From Monoraphidium neglectum (taxonomy: Eukaryota > Chlorophyta > Chlorophyceae > Sphaeropleales > Selenastraceae), in contig NW_014013591.1 of assembly GCF_000611645.1 (NCBI RefSeq), positions 1 through 44,590 on the forward strand: DNA of 44,590 nt, given 5' to 3'. This document shows positions 33,446 to 44,590 of this stretch, piece after piece (position 1 is the first letter of the stretch; each line of letters starts with the position of its first letter). The notes under the pieces are model-generated. The model saw nothing but the letters and a program-made list of their open reading frames with translations, had not been told where the DNA came from and ran no database searches. The translations under genes were made by a program, and so were the position numbers.

Positions 33446-36400
33446 ATGAACACGGCCCTGCGCTTCGGCCAGCAGCAGCTGGCCGGCGCAACTCGTCAGG
33501 CCAAGCGAGTGACCCCTGTCAGCAAGCATGCCGGCAGCTCGCGGCGCGCGGTGCAGGTGCAAGCCAGGCTCGGCAGCAGTGGTGGTGCCGCGGCCTCCTT
33601 CATGGGCGCCCGCGTGGCCTCGCCCCTGGCGTCTGGCCAGCGTAGGAGCGGTGCCAGGCGCGCCGTGAGGGTGAACGCCATGTTTGAGCGCTTCACAGAG
33701 AAAGCGATCAAGGTGGTCATGCTCGCCCAGGAGGAGGCTCGCAGGCTCGGCCACAACTTTGTAGGCACTGAGCAGATTCTTCTTGGCCTGATCGGCGAGT
33801 CCACGGGCATCGCTGCCAAGGTGCTGAAGAGCATGGGCGTCAATCTGAAGGACGCCCGCGTGGAGGTCGAGAAGATTATCGGCAGGGGCTCAGGCTTCGT
33901 GGCAGTGGAGATCCCGTTCACGCCGCGCGCCAAGCGCGTGCTGGAGCTGTCTCTGGAGGAGGCGCGGCAGCTGGGTGCGCGCCGCTACGCCTGCATCAAC
34001 CTGGCATTTGTCTGCCTGGCCGGGTTGGGCGGCTGCTTGTTTCGCATGCATCAAGGTTTCAAACATGTTTGAGTGCTGGAGCGCGCTGACCGTTCAATGG
34101 CCCAGCAGAATGGACGTACTTCTTGCTCATCGCTAGGGCACTCCCCCACCTGGCACGTCATGGCCACTTGCTTTTACAATCGTCCCTCTCCCACCTGGTC
34201 CGCCTTCCCCTAACCGACCTTGCGTCCGCTTCGTTTCTGCTGTTGCACCTTTGCAGGCCACAACTACATCGGCACCGAGCACATCCTGCTGGGTCTGCTG
34301 CGTGAGGGCGAGGGCGTCGCGGCACGCGTTCTTGAGACCCTGGGCGCTGACCCCTCCAAGATCCGCACCCAGGTGTGAATGTGGGGATGAGTGAGATCGG
34401 CAAGTGTTGCTCGCAAGGCAGTTCACAGGGGCCTTGCCCGGGGCTTAGAGGGAGGGGTTGGGATAACTGGGAGTACGCTGCGGGCAGGTGGCGCCCGGCT
34501 GAAGGCCTCCCCCATAGCACGCCTCAGCCGAGACGCAGCCTGCGTGCCAGTTGTGCTTGGATTAAAGACAGAACCTTCACTGCACGTGTGCAATCAGCGT
34601 CCTTAGCTCCACTGCATGCCAACCCCCTTACGCGCTTATCCTTTGCACCTCGACGGCCCCGCGCAGGTCATCCGTATGGTGGGCGAGAGCCAGGAGGCGG
34701 TCGGCGCGGGCGTGGGCACGGCCAGCGGCGGCACCAACAAGATGCCCACGCTGGAGGAGTATGGCACCAACCTCACGCGCCAGGCGGAGGAGGGCAAGCT
34801 GGACCCCTGCGTGGTGGGTGGCTGCTGCTGCTCTTTGGGCATGGAGCAGCGGCTCGCGCGTGCTGGCAGGACGGGGACATGTGGGGAAAGGGTGGGGCTT
34901 CAGCGGATGGGCCCGCAAGGCAGTGTTGCAAGCGCAGACAGCAGTGGAGGCTGAAGATAGCAGGCAGCTGATCAGCCCTTTGTACTCCTGCAGCTGCAGT
35001 ATGGATGCAAGGCTGGTGCAGGCTCGTCCGCTCAGCAGCCCACGTTCCTTCCCCACAAGGCACTGGAATCAAGCAGCGACCTGCCTACATGCATGCAGCA
35101 TGCACCGCCCACCTTTTTTGCCTTTGTGCGTGTCTTTGCTGGCACCCCTTTTCAATGCCCACCCCCAGGGCCGCAAGAAGGAGATCCAGCGTGTGATCCA
35201 GATCCTGGGTCGCCGCACCAAGAACAACCCCTGCCTCATCGGCGAGCCCGGCGTGGGCAAAACCGCGGTGGCGGAGGGCCTGGCGCAGCTCATCGCCAGT
35301 GGGGACGTGCCGGAGACGATCGAGGGCAAGCAGGTGCGTGCCTGAGATGGTCTGTGTGGTCTTCGTTTGATTGTGGGAACGGGGCACGCTCGGCTCGGGC
35401 TACAGGACGCGCGGCGGTAAGCATGGGTTGGTGCTGGTTCGTGTCGGTGAAGGCGCGCAGGGCGTTGCATGTTGCGGCTGAGGGCTGGAGACGCAGTGAA
35501 CAGCGAACAGCAACCACAGTCACACCAGCTCCTCCTGTGCATAGCATGCTCGCATGCTGACATTCTCGCACACCCCTGACCCGCGGTGAAGGTGGTGACC
35601 CTGGACATGGGCCTGCTGGTGGCGGGCACCAAGTACCGTGGTGAGTTTGAGGAGCGCCTCAAGAAGCTGATGGACGAGATCAAGCAGAACGACGACATCA
35701 TCCTGGTGGGTGCCTCGGGGTGGGGGGTGATCAGGGCAGGCGAGTGCGCCTGTGTGCGCACGCGCGTGCTGCAGATGGCAGAGGACGTGGTTAATGGGTG
35801 TGGAGCAGGACATGCACCAGGCCGTCACTCCGGCCAAGGAATGCACTTTGTGGATGTCGGGGCGGGTTGTTGCGGCGGTGGCGTAGCAGGTTCTCAGCTG
35901 ACGCCGCTGGCGCTCTGCGCTGCTGGAGCTGTGGCCTCTGACCAGCTGCGCAGCGGACGCTTGCAGTATGCGCACTGGGCCTGTGCAATGCCAATCACGA
36001 GTGGCGTGCGCAGAATGCCAGCCTTGCCAATCATGGTTGATCAGCACTTGGCACTCCCTCGCATGGTGCCTCCCGCCTCGGAGGAGACGAGCGCTCTTTC
36101 GTGATGCAAACCCCTTCAACCCATCACCCTTCCTCACCCCCAGATGATCGACGAGGTGCACACCCTCATCGGCGCGGGCGCGGCCGAGGGCGCCATCGAC
36201 GCCGCCAACATCCTGAAGCCCGCGCTGGCGCGTGGCGAGCTGCAGTGCATTGGGGCCACCACGCTGGACGAGTACCGCAAGCACATCGAGAAGGACCCCG
36301 CTCTGGAGCGGTGCGCATGCGTGGTGTCTTTGTGTGCTTGTGTGTGCTTGTGTGTGTGCGTGCGTGTGTGTACGTGTGCATGTGGTGTGTGTGTGTGTGT

Positions 36401-37134
36401 TTGTGTGTTTACGCACGTGCATGTGTGGGGTGTGTGTGTGTGGTGTGTGTGTGGGGGGGGATTTGGATGGGTAGGGCCATCATGCATACCTGTGTTTGTG
36501 CATGGACGCAAATAGGGCGGTGAAATTGCTCTCAAGGCAGTCAGGGAGAAACGAGGACCCAGCCCTGGAGTAGCGCCTGGCGGCAGCGACGTCCGCTGGA
36601 AAGCGTGCTCGCTTTTGCTGGCTGTGGCTGCCGGCAGGCTGACCAAGGCAGCTGCCGTCCCTGCGCCGCCTGACCCTGAACGTTGGCATTCTCGCGCACG
36701 CCGACGCCTCGCTGCCTTTCAGCCGCTTCCAGCCCGTGGTGGTGCCTGAGCCCACCATCGACGAGACCTACGAGATCCTGCAGGTGGGCGCACGGCCGCG
36801 GGTGGGGTATGATTGACAGCGTGGCGCTGCGCGCGGCCGGCGGCTCCTTAGGCGGAGGGCGGGCGGGACAGCAAGGCGTTGAGCAGGTGCAACCGCAGCT
36901 AGCTGTATGGTCTGGGACGTGAAATCAGGAGCCGCTGTTTGGGCGGCAGGTGGCGCATGGGGAGGGTGTCCAGGGTCGTGGTGGCCTAGTGGCCTGACTT
37001 AGTTGTGGTGCCCCGGTCCCCCGCCCTCCCCCGCCCCCACAGGGCCTGCGCGAGCGCTACGAGTCGCACCACAAGCTGCGCTACACCGACGACGCGCTGA
37101 TGGCGGCCGCCAAGTTCAGCAGCCAGTACATCAG

Positions 37135-37167
<33 letters not shown>

Positions 37168-40100
37168 CATCGATGAGGCCGGCAGCAGGGTGCGGCTCAG
37201 GCACATCCAGCTGCCCGAGGAGGCGCGGGAGCTGGACAAGGAGCTCAAGCAGGTGGGGGGGGGGCTGTGGTTGGAGTGGTGGGGAGTGTGTGTGTGAGTG
37301 TGGTGTGTCGGCGTTTGTGTGTGTGTGTGTGTGTGTGCGCGCGCGCGCGTGTGTGTGTGTGTGTCTCTATGCACGTATGTTTGAACTGTGTTGCTTGGGA
37401 GGTTAAATCAGGGGCAAGCGCCGCAGGCAGCGCGGAGGGGGGGTAGCTGCACAGACGTCTGTGCGGTCCTTGGTTGTGGTTTGTGGGTGGTCTTGGATTG
37501 GCAAGACCGCGCTGCGTGACGGGAGCTCTGGCACCCTGCTTGAAAGAGGGGCGCCGCGGTTGCGAGGCTGGTCGGCACGCTCCGATGCCCCGCGGAGGCT
37601 GGGCGCGTCAGTATGCAGATTTCGCCCCTGACGCCCCCTCCCTTCCCTGGAGCCACCCGGGTCTTGACCTCGTTCCTGGGACCCGCCTACACACCCCAAA
37701 CCTTCGCTCAGTTTCAAAATAGAAAGGACCTCACGGGATCCGCGCGGGTGTCCGCGCTATGAAAGAGCATGGTGCACTTGAAACTCTCCTGATCCCGCTC
37801 GGTGCCACACTGTCTGCCGCCCTCCCCCCCCAGGTGACCAAGGACAAGGACGCGTCGGTGCGCGGCCAGGACTTTGAGAAGGCGGGGCAGCTGCGCGACA
37901 GGGAGATGGAGCTCAAGGCCAAGATCAGCGCCATCATCGCGGGCGCCAAGGAGACCAGCAAGGCCGAGGCCGAGTCGGTCGAGGGCGGCGGCCCGCAGGT
38001 GGGGGCGCGCGCGGGTGGCCGCTGGGCCTGGTCAAAACACAGGCCGGGCTCGGCGCTCGGCGTAGAGCAGGCCGCGGCTGACCAGGCGGCAGCAGAGCGT
38101 CTTCAAGACAGCTGCCCTGGCCGCGCGGTCGTGTAAGGCCTGCCTGCCGGCGATGCTGCCACGCTAATGCTCGCCGCCCTCCTATTTTTCGCCACTTCCC
38201 TCCCCCAGGTGACTGAGGCGGACATTGCCAACATTGTGGCGCAGTGGACGGGTATCCCGATCGAGAAGGTATCCAGCGATGAGACCGAGAGGCTCATCAA
38301 GGTGGGTGTCTGATAGGGCCTGCGAGGTGTGGGGGTGTAGGGAAGGAGCGGACAGGCTCGTGGTTTCTAGTGAGGGGTTGGGCTGGGTAGTAGGGCGTCG
38401 GGGCGTTGCATGGAAAGGGGCAGCAGGCCCTGGCTGTGGGCGCACGGCTGGCGGAGCAAACGGGCCGAAAGCGGTGAAGGAGCAACGACCGGGCGTGGCA
38501 GCCGGCCATGCAAGCAAGGATTGCCACCGCTGTCAACACCTGAACCGCCACACTTTATCCCCTGCCTGACTTCTGTCAGCCCTCTTCACATCTGCATTGA
38601 TCTGCGCCCCCAAACCAATTCAAACCAATCGCCCTCCAGATGGAGGAGGTCCTCCACGGCCGCGTCATCGGCCAGGACGAGGCAGTCTCCGCCATCGCGC
38701 GCGCCATCCGCCGCGCGCGCGTCGGCCTCAAGAACCCCAACCGCCCCATCGCCTCCTTCATCTTTGCCGGCCCCACGGGCGTGGGCAAGTCGGAGCTGGC
38801 CAAGACGCTGGCCTCGTACTACTTCGGCAGCGAGGAGGCCATGGTGGGTGCACTGAACCGAGAGCTGGGGGTTGATTTTGCTGGGTGTTGTGGTTGCTGT
38901 GTGCGACGACGGGGGAAAAGTGGTGAGTGGCGGTCCTGTGTTCACTGTGTGCATTGACAATGAGGAGAGGCGAGCGGTGGGTGCGCCACCCACTGTGGCG
39001 GCCAAACGGACGCGTGGCTCTGTGTGGGTGCGTGCCGAGCCGTGAGCGATCGTGAAACGACCTGCATGCACCCCGAAAACCTCCCAACCCCGGCCAACCC
39101 CCCCCCACCCCCAACCCCACCCCTCACCCCCCCCGCCCAAAGGTCCGCCTGGACATGTCTGAGTTCATGGAGCGCCACACGGTGTCGAAGCTCATTGGGT
39201 CTCCCCCCGGCTACGTCGGCTACAACGAGGGCGGCCAGCTCACAGAGGCCGTGCGGCGGCGGCCGTACACGGTGGTGCTTTTCGATGAGATCGAGAAGGC
39301 CCACCCCGATGTGTTCAACATGATGCTGCAGGTGGGGGCTTGAATTTGGACGACGGGGAACAGCTCGATTGGAGGGTCGCTGGGGGATCGGGCCTGATGA
39401 GGGGAAGACATACAGGCGTAGGCTGGGTTTGAGGAGCTGCTAGGGGCCGCGCAACTGCGACCTGACAGTGTTCTTTACTGGCAGGGTGCTGTTCTGGGGG
39501 CAGGTGGGTTGGCACGAGCAAGCGGACAGCAGGTCCACATGGGTGCAGGCTGGCCCCCTCTACTCCCCCACCTGCCTGCCCCCACGGGACGTGGCGTTAC
39601 CGCGATTGCCCTGGCGTCCACGTCCTGCGATATGCGCTGCCTCTCCGTCCCCTCTCCCTCACCCGTCCACCCCCACTCCCACCCTCACCCCCAGATCCTG
39701 GAGGACGGCCGCCTGACCGACTCCAAGGGCCGCACGGTGGACTTCAAGAACACGCTCATCATCATGACGTCCAACGTCGGCAGCAGCGTCATCGAGAAGG
39801 TGCGGGCGCGCACAAAAGACCACAGACAAAGCTGGCATCCCACCCCCCCCCCTCCCTGCGGGCTGCACAGCCGCCGGCGACGCGCCGCTGCTGCGTGTGC
39901 GGGCGCCTGGGTGCTGGTCTTACGTGTGGGCGTCTGTGTGCGTGCTGGCTTGGCAGTGAGCAGGGGGGTGTCCTGGAAGCAGCACGCCCTCTCCCTCCAA
40001 CCTCCCCGCACACCCACTCATTCAAGCAAACCCCCTCCTCGACCCTCCGCCCCCTCAGGGCGGCCGCAGTTTTGGCTTCTTCCTGCGCCCCGACGACGAC

Positions 40101-40989
40101 GACAGCGCTGAGGACATGAGCTACGGCCGCATCAAGTCGCTGGTGGGCGAGGAGCTCAAGTCGTACTTCCGGCCCGAGTTCCTCAACAGGCTGGACGAGA
40201 TCATCGTGTTCAGGCAGCTGACCAAGAAGGAGGTCAAGCAGATCGCGGACATCATGCTAAAGGACGTGTTTAAGCGCGCCGAGGAGAAGGTGGGGGCAAG
40301 CTGCGGGGAAGCTGCGGGGTGTGCGTGAGAGGGCGGGGATCAGGGTGCATGTGGGCGTGCAACTGGCGCGTCGGCTCCAGCAGGGCGGCGCCCCTGCTGT
40401 GCCAATGTCACACTCCCCGGCTGGCCGGGGTGCGCGGCGCTGGTGAGCGCCGACTGCTGGTTCCCAGCCTGCGTCTCGTGACCACTTCCCTGGGCTGGTC
40501 ACTCCCATCCAGCACAACCTTGCGCCACTCCCCCCCTTTCCCCTCCCCATAGGCCCTGAAGCTGGAGTTCACCGAGAAGTTCAAGGACCGCCTCGTGGAC
40601 GAGGGCTTCAACCCCACCTACGGCGCCCGCCCCCTGCGCCGCGCGATCATGCGGCTCATTGAGGACTGCCTCGCGGAGCGCATCCTGTCGGGCGACGTCA
40701 AGGAGGGGGACGTGGTCATCATGGACGTCGACCCCGACGGCGCGATCGCGGTGCTGGCGGGCGACAAGAAGATGCGCCAGGTGGGTCCTCCGCTGCTCTG
40801 TGGGCGCTCCCTAGGGTGCCGGGCTGCAGCCTTCACATGCAGGGAGTGGGCGGCGCTTAAGGTGTGCGCCAAGGAGGGGTGTGTGTGCCAGCGTCTGCGC
40901 GTGCGCAGGCGGGAGGGCTCATGTTTGGCCCCCTCGCGGCTCGCCCACGCGCGCAGGTGTTGGACGCCACACCCGCGGGCATCTCGTAA
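33446..40989 (+). CDS. clpC: Chloroplast ClpC, Hsp100 chaperone of the Clp protease
   Basis: AAA+ unfoldase of the stroma that feeds proteins into ClpP/R and helps import. Sixteen exons join in phase: 33446-33974, 34257-34372, 34667-34813, 35169-35333, 35592-35705, 36144-36310, 36723-36783, 37043-37252, 37834-37998, 38209-38301, 38640-38843, 39143-39331, 39695-39799, 40059-40289, 40553-40780, 40957-40989, giving 918 aa, normal for ClpC. Residues 1 to about 75 form a transit peptide. Then come the two Clp-N repeats ([39 protein letters not shown]), NBD1 with Walker A GEPGVGKT and Walker B IILMIDE, the M domain with a UVR-like stretch ([18 protein letters not shown]), NBD2 with GPTGVGKS and VVLFDE, and the arginine-finger region [11 protein letters not shown]. 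The ClpP-docking loop reads FGF instead of the common IGF. The C-terminus is short ([10 protein letters not shown]). Confidence 0.97.
36310..36460. repeat. GT-rich tract in clpC intron 6
   Basis: Imperfect (GT)n with GTGC and GTTT interruptions directly after the exon-6 donor, so the intron begins in alternating purine-pyrimidine DNA. Confidence 0.8.
37281..37366. repeat. (GT)n-(CG)n-(GT)n tract in clpC intron 8
   Basis: GT dinucleotides enclose a GCGCGCGCGCGC core. It lies shortly after the exon-8 donor and is the sense-strand counterpart of the CA/CG tract in the ALDH gene. Confidence 0.85.
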
Positions 40990-41696
40990 AGAGCGGCGGC
41001 GTAGGCGGGCGGCGCCGGCCCTCCCGCCGTGCGGGGAGGTTGGCCGCTTCGGCTGCGGCTGCGGCTCGGACTGGCGCCGCGGCACGTTGAGCGTCGCGCG
41101 CGCGCGGCGAGTCTCTCTATCCCTCTTCTCATGTGTTGGGCTCGAGCCTGGCCGCGGGTCCACTTGTGGGCGCGGGCGCGTGCACGCGCGCGGCGCAGCA
41201 ATATTCAGCCGCTCGCCGCCGCGCTGCCGCAGGCGGCCCAGCGCACGGTCGCAGCGCGGCCGCCATTGTCAGGCGCGCCCGCGCGGGCCGCCCCACCTCG
41301 CTAGGCACGCGCCGCGCCTTCAGGCGGGCCCTGGCGTTTCGTGGTTTGTTAGGCACCCAGCGCTGCTGCGTCCCTGATGCATGCTCACACCCATTCAACG
41401 TGGCGCCTCTGCATGGGCACGCCCCTCCCGACCCTTTGCCTCATAAGTCATGACACTGCGCGGCGGCGGGAGCGCATGCCCCCCGGCGTGCAGGCAGGCT
41501 GTGTACAGTGATTGTCCCTGCGCCGGGGGCGTTCGTGGCGGCCGGCCAGGTCCGCAGGCGCTCCCTTTGCATCCGCGCGCCGCCCATCCCCGTTGGGCCA
41601 GATCTGTCTGCTGAGCTGCGGCTGCCTGGCGGCTGTCAACCTGTGGCTGGGTCTGGGTCAGCGGGTGTTGCATGGACGGCTGTGTAGCTGTAGCCC

Positions 41697-41701
41697 TGTA
41701 A
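41697..41701 (+). terminator. Candidate TGTAA poly(A) signal for clpC
   Basis: Plus-strand TGTAA 708 nt past the clpC stop; the first TGTAA I noticed downstream on that strand. Motif only. Confidence 0.35.
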
Positions 41702-41753
41702 CCCCAATGTTGCTGCAGTCTGGCTTGTAGCCGATTAGTGGGATGAGGTGCTT

Positions 41754-41754
<1 letters not shown>

Positions 41755-41798
<44 letters not shown>
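41755..41798. repeat. (GT)22 microsatellite
   Basis: About 22 uninterrupted GT units between the convergent clpC and fibrillin 3' ends. Confidence 0.9.
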
Positions 41799-41799
<1 letters not shown>

Positions 41800-41941
41800 A
41801 ACTGCGCAGCGCCCTTAAAGACGCATTCAGCCTGTGCAGAAGCTGACACAGGAGACGCGACATATAAACAAGCCCATTACATAGTGCCGTTACCACGAAA
41901 TAGAAAGGCAGGCATGCGACAGACGGCACGACTGCAGGCGG

Positions 41942-41946
41942 TTACA
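41942..41946 (-). terminator. Candidate TGTAA poly(A) signal for the fibrillin gene
   Basis: Minus-strand TGTAA 324 nt past the stop at 42270. A second minus-strand TGTAA lies at 41877-41881. Motif and distance only. Confidence 0.4.
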
Positions 41947-42269
41947 GTGGGGAGCGCGGGAAGACTGATCATGCGTTGTGAGTGCGTCCCGGCTCTCCTT
42001 GCCAAAAGGTGATGCCGGGCGCCCTTGAACTGGGCCGCTTTCAAATGGCAGCGGGTGAAAGATGGCCTTGCGGCATCCTTTGGCCCTGCAACTTGTGCCG
42101 GAGCTCCCCTGCCTCTGCGGCAACAGCTTGGAATGCCAGCTCGCGGCAAAGCGGGCAGCCCATCGCTGCGGGCATCACAAATTGACAACGCACACACCTG
42201 GTCCAACACACGTCAAATGCACGGTCAAGATCGCAACATCTCTCCGGTCAAACATTGACCAGGCCCGGG

Positions 42270-44590
42270 TCAGTCCACGTAGTCCTCGGGGGCGCGCGCC
42301 TCAAGAGGCGTGTCGCGCAGGTACACCCGCAGTTCGCCCCGGTCGCCGCGCTGCGGGGGTTTTGGGCGGTTGGGTGGTTTTTCAAGCTGGTGTGCTGTGG
42401 CGAAAGCTGCCAAGGGCAGTTGGCGGCGCGGCGAGCGAGCCCAGGATTTTGCCGTTTGGCACGGCACAAGCACGGCCTGAACACACAGCTCGGATGCTGG
42501 CGCCCTGGCGATATGGTTGCTGGGGAAAGCGCCAAGGCACAACTCCAATCCTGGCTAAAGCACGACCACAGTCGGCCGCATGCCCACACGCCGTCCCACC
42601 CTCATCAAATCCAACCCCCACCGTAATGCGCATGCTCTTGTCCAGGTATGTCACGTCGAACGCCGCCGCCCGCCAGTCCCGCGGCGGCCGCAGGAACTCC
42701 GGCAGCTGCGGCGCCTCGAGCCGCGGCAGCCGCGCCAGCAGGTCTGGGCCGATCGCGTTGACCGCCGTGTCCTCGTAGACGATCTTGACCGTGGACGGCG
42801 CGATGACCTCAAAAGAGTGCCCGAGCGAGAGCCGCACGCCCGGCGCCGGCGCGCCGCGGGCGCCGGCGGCGGGGTTGAGGGAGGAGGGGAGCGCGGCGAA
42901 GAGGTTGAGGGTGGGCAGGGCGGCGAAGAACTCCACGATGTTGTCCAGGCGGGCCTGCAGAGGGGTTGGAGGTGTGCGGTCGGGTGACGGGGGGAAGTGG
43001 CTGGCGGGTGAAAAGGCAGAGGGGGGGCCTCTGGGACCAGGGGGTGACCAGGGGTGTGGAACACGAATACTTTGATTGGTCAGGCAAAAGCGGGCGAGAC
43101 TGCACACCCGGCAACTCGAGTGCTGCAGCATGGCCAGCGGTGTGGGCTGCGCAATGTGAGGCACACATGATGCCGGACGCGCCCGCAGGCGCCATGGAAG
43201 GTGGGTGGCGAGAAGCTGCCGCAGGAGCTGACTCACCCCCTGGGGGTCAATGACCTGGTAGATCTGGCCCAGCACCAGGGGCACAAAGGCGGCCGAGGGG
43301 CCAGGCCGCCGGCCGCCCAGGCTGCCGCTGTTAAAGCCGGAGCTGCGGGTGGGAGTGGAGTGATAATGTATGCAGGTTGACAGAACCTTCGGCCAGTGTG
43401 TGCAAGCGCTGGCAACAGAAGCCACAAGCTCCGTCTCGCCTCCAAAGCCAGCTGCGAGTGCAGCGTCAGAGGCAAGGGCAGAGTCCCCTTGCGTAGCTGC
43501 GCCGAGTCGGCGCCTGCGAGGGGGAGCAGGGCAGCCACGGGCGCAGCAGAGGGTCCATGCCGGCCCCGGTCACAAACACGCGAACGCCCGCCGCGCCTCA
43601 CCTGTAGATCAGCCGCCAGGTTCCCCCCAGCTGCTCCATGCTGCTCTGGTCCGGGCTGTCCGCCGACGCCGTCCACTCCAGGCTCACGAGCCCGCCGCCG
43701 GCCGCCTCCAGCCGCGCAGCCAGCCGGTCGACGTCCTCTGACTCGCGCACCTGGGGGTGAGGGAGGACGGCAGTCCAAAAGGCATGCCGTGTGGTTGTTT
43801 GGATCAAAAAAACAGGCAAGTACAGCAACTTTCCTATAATTGCTGACGAGCTGGGCGACAAATTCAATTGGTCCAGGCGCTGCAAACCGACAATGGGCTG
43901 CACGCGGGCACCGCGCGCCCTGCCGACGCGAGCGACAGCGGGAGTGCTGGCTGCCTTTGTTGGCCGCGCTCACGTTTGCCGCCAGGCCGCGGTCCAGGCT
44001 GGCCACAGCCGCCAGCAGCTTGATCTGAGGTCACGGCCAGGCATCGAGGTTGGGAGGGAAGCATAGATTCAGTGCCAGCGACGGCCAAGGGTGCAGCAGG
44101 GCGCCAGGCCTTTGCAAGACGAGATGTTGCGTGTTGCGGTCGCACCACGGGCGCTGCGCCACCTCACATACAACATGATGAGAGGGTGTGGGACAACTTG
44201 TACTGGGGTGCACCAGTCACCCTCACTGCTCTCAACCCCAAAACCGCCCCACCTTGAGCTTCTCTGCCTTTTTCGGGTCCGCCGGCTGCGCGGCCCGCGC
44301 CCCGCCAAAGCTCGCCGGCTGCTCCGGCGCCCTGACCGTGGCGGTCGCGCCCGCCAGCAGGTCGTTGGTCGCGCCCGCGGCCGCGTCAATGAGAGCCTCG
44401 GTCACGCCCAAGGCCGAGGCGGTGGCGTCGTCGACCGCCCCCTGCAGGTCTGCCGCGAGCACCTCGGCGGCGCCCAGCGCCGCGGCGCGCACGTCGTCGA
44501 CGGCGTCGGCGGTGCCGGCCGCGGCCGCCTCCGCGGCGCCGCGCGCGTCGGCCGCCGCGGCCTGGGCGTTGGCGTTGAGCGTCTCGGCCA
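42270..44590 (-). CDS. PAP/fibrillin plastid-lipid-associated protein (5' end beyond right edge)
   Basis: Structural, lipid-binding protein of plastoglobules or thylakoids. Six exons visible, in phase: from beyond 44590 to 44253, then 44024-43974, 43750-43602, 43342-43237, 42954-42622, 42350-42270. Family signals: IKLLAAVASLDRGLAAN, VDRLAARLEAAGG, MEQLGGTWRLIYR with GFNSGSLGGRRPG, GQIYQVIDPQ, ARLDNIVEFFAALPTLN, SFEVIAPSTVKIVYE, and the C-terminal YLDKSMRITRGDRGELRVYL. The first visible exon is an Ala-rich helical stretch of at least 110 residues (DDVRAAALGAAEVLAADLQG, VTEALIDAAAGATNDLL) preceding the lipocalin-like domain, so this member has a long N-terminal extension whose start, with any transit peptide, is outside the window. 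The subgroup is not determined. Confidence 0.92.

Larger units (their letters stand above)
40990..42269. other. Intergenic: convergent 3' ends of clpC and the fibrillin gene
   Basis: No gene recognised. It should consist mostly of two 3' untranslated regions. Candidate TGTAA signals point towards each other at 41697-41701 (plus) and 41942-41946 (minus), 245 nt apart, with a (GT)n tract between them. Confidence 0.55.

Noticed and set aside
1..44590. tRNA, rRNA, CRISPR arrays, complete transposons
   Set aside because: I looked for cloverleaf-like boxes, spaced repeats and transposase motifs and saw none I could support by eye; a covariance-model scan (tRNAscan-SE, Infernal) would decide for small RNAs.

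Overview
The window is nuclear DNA of a GC-rich green alga. All recognised genes are split by spliceosomal introns with GT-AG borders, mostly GTG donors and C-rich acceptor tracts. Three genes belong to chloroplast or plant-lineage families (RAF1, ClpC, PAP/fibrillin), and introns carry (CA)n/(GT)n tracts and exons (CAG)n tracts. I infer a chlorophyte, possibly Chlorophyceae; the species is not determined. An N-run marks the piece as part of a scaffold.

Left part (1-8500): the 5' two thirds of a pepsin-type aspartyl protease (minus, cut by the left edge); RAF1, the Rubisco assembly chaperone (minus); and, divergent from it, a Gln/His-rich unknown reading frame (plus). The tail of that frame runs into a duplicated segment (6097-7976), interrupted by 980 nt of unrelated DNA.

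Middle (8500-25000): a multi-exon gene (minus) joining a coiled coil, a possible nuclease-like E-V-K motif and a kinase-like domain, an arrangement that resembles Crinkler-type proteins; a decayed PIF1-like helicase; the second copy of the duplicated segment, which here is the upstream region and first nine codons of an ALDH22-type aldehyde dehydrogenase (plus, 7 exons, 618 aa); then a DUF506/PDDEXK-like protein (minus), whose internal N-gap appears to be an assembly artefact.

Right part (25000-44590): a Lifeguard/TMBIM (Bax-inhibitor-1 family) membrane protein (minus, at least 11 coding exons); an unrecognised helical-repeat protein (minus); chloroplast ClpC (plus, 16 exons, 918 aa); and, convergent with ClpC, a PAP/fibrillin lipid-associated protein (minus, 5' end beyond the right edge).

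The genes form no operon. RAF1, ClpC and fibrillin share the chloroplast as workplace (Rubisco assembly, stromal proteolysis, plastid lipid droplets or thylakoids), but the order looks like an ordinary algal chromosome. Exon borders were worked out by hand from splice consensus, phase and protein continuity; where the phase did not close I say so.
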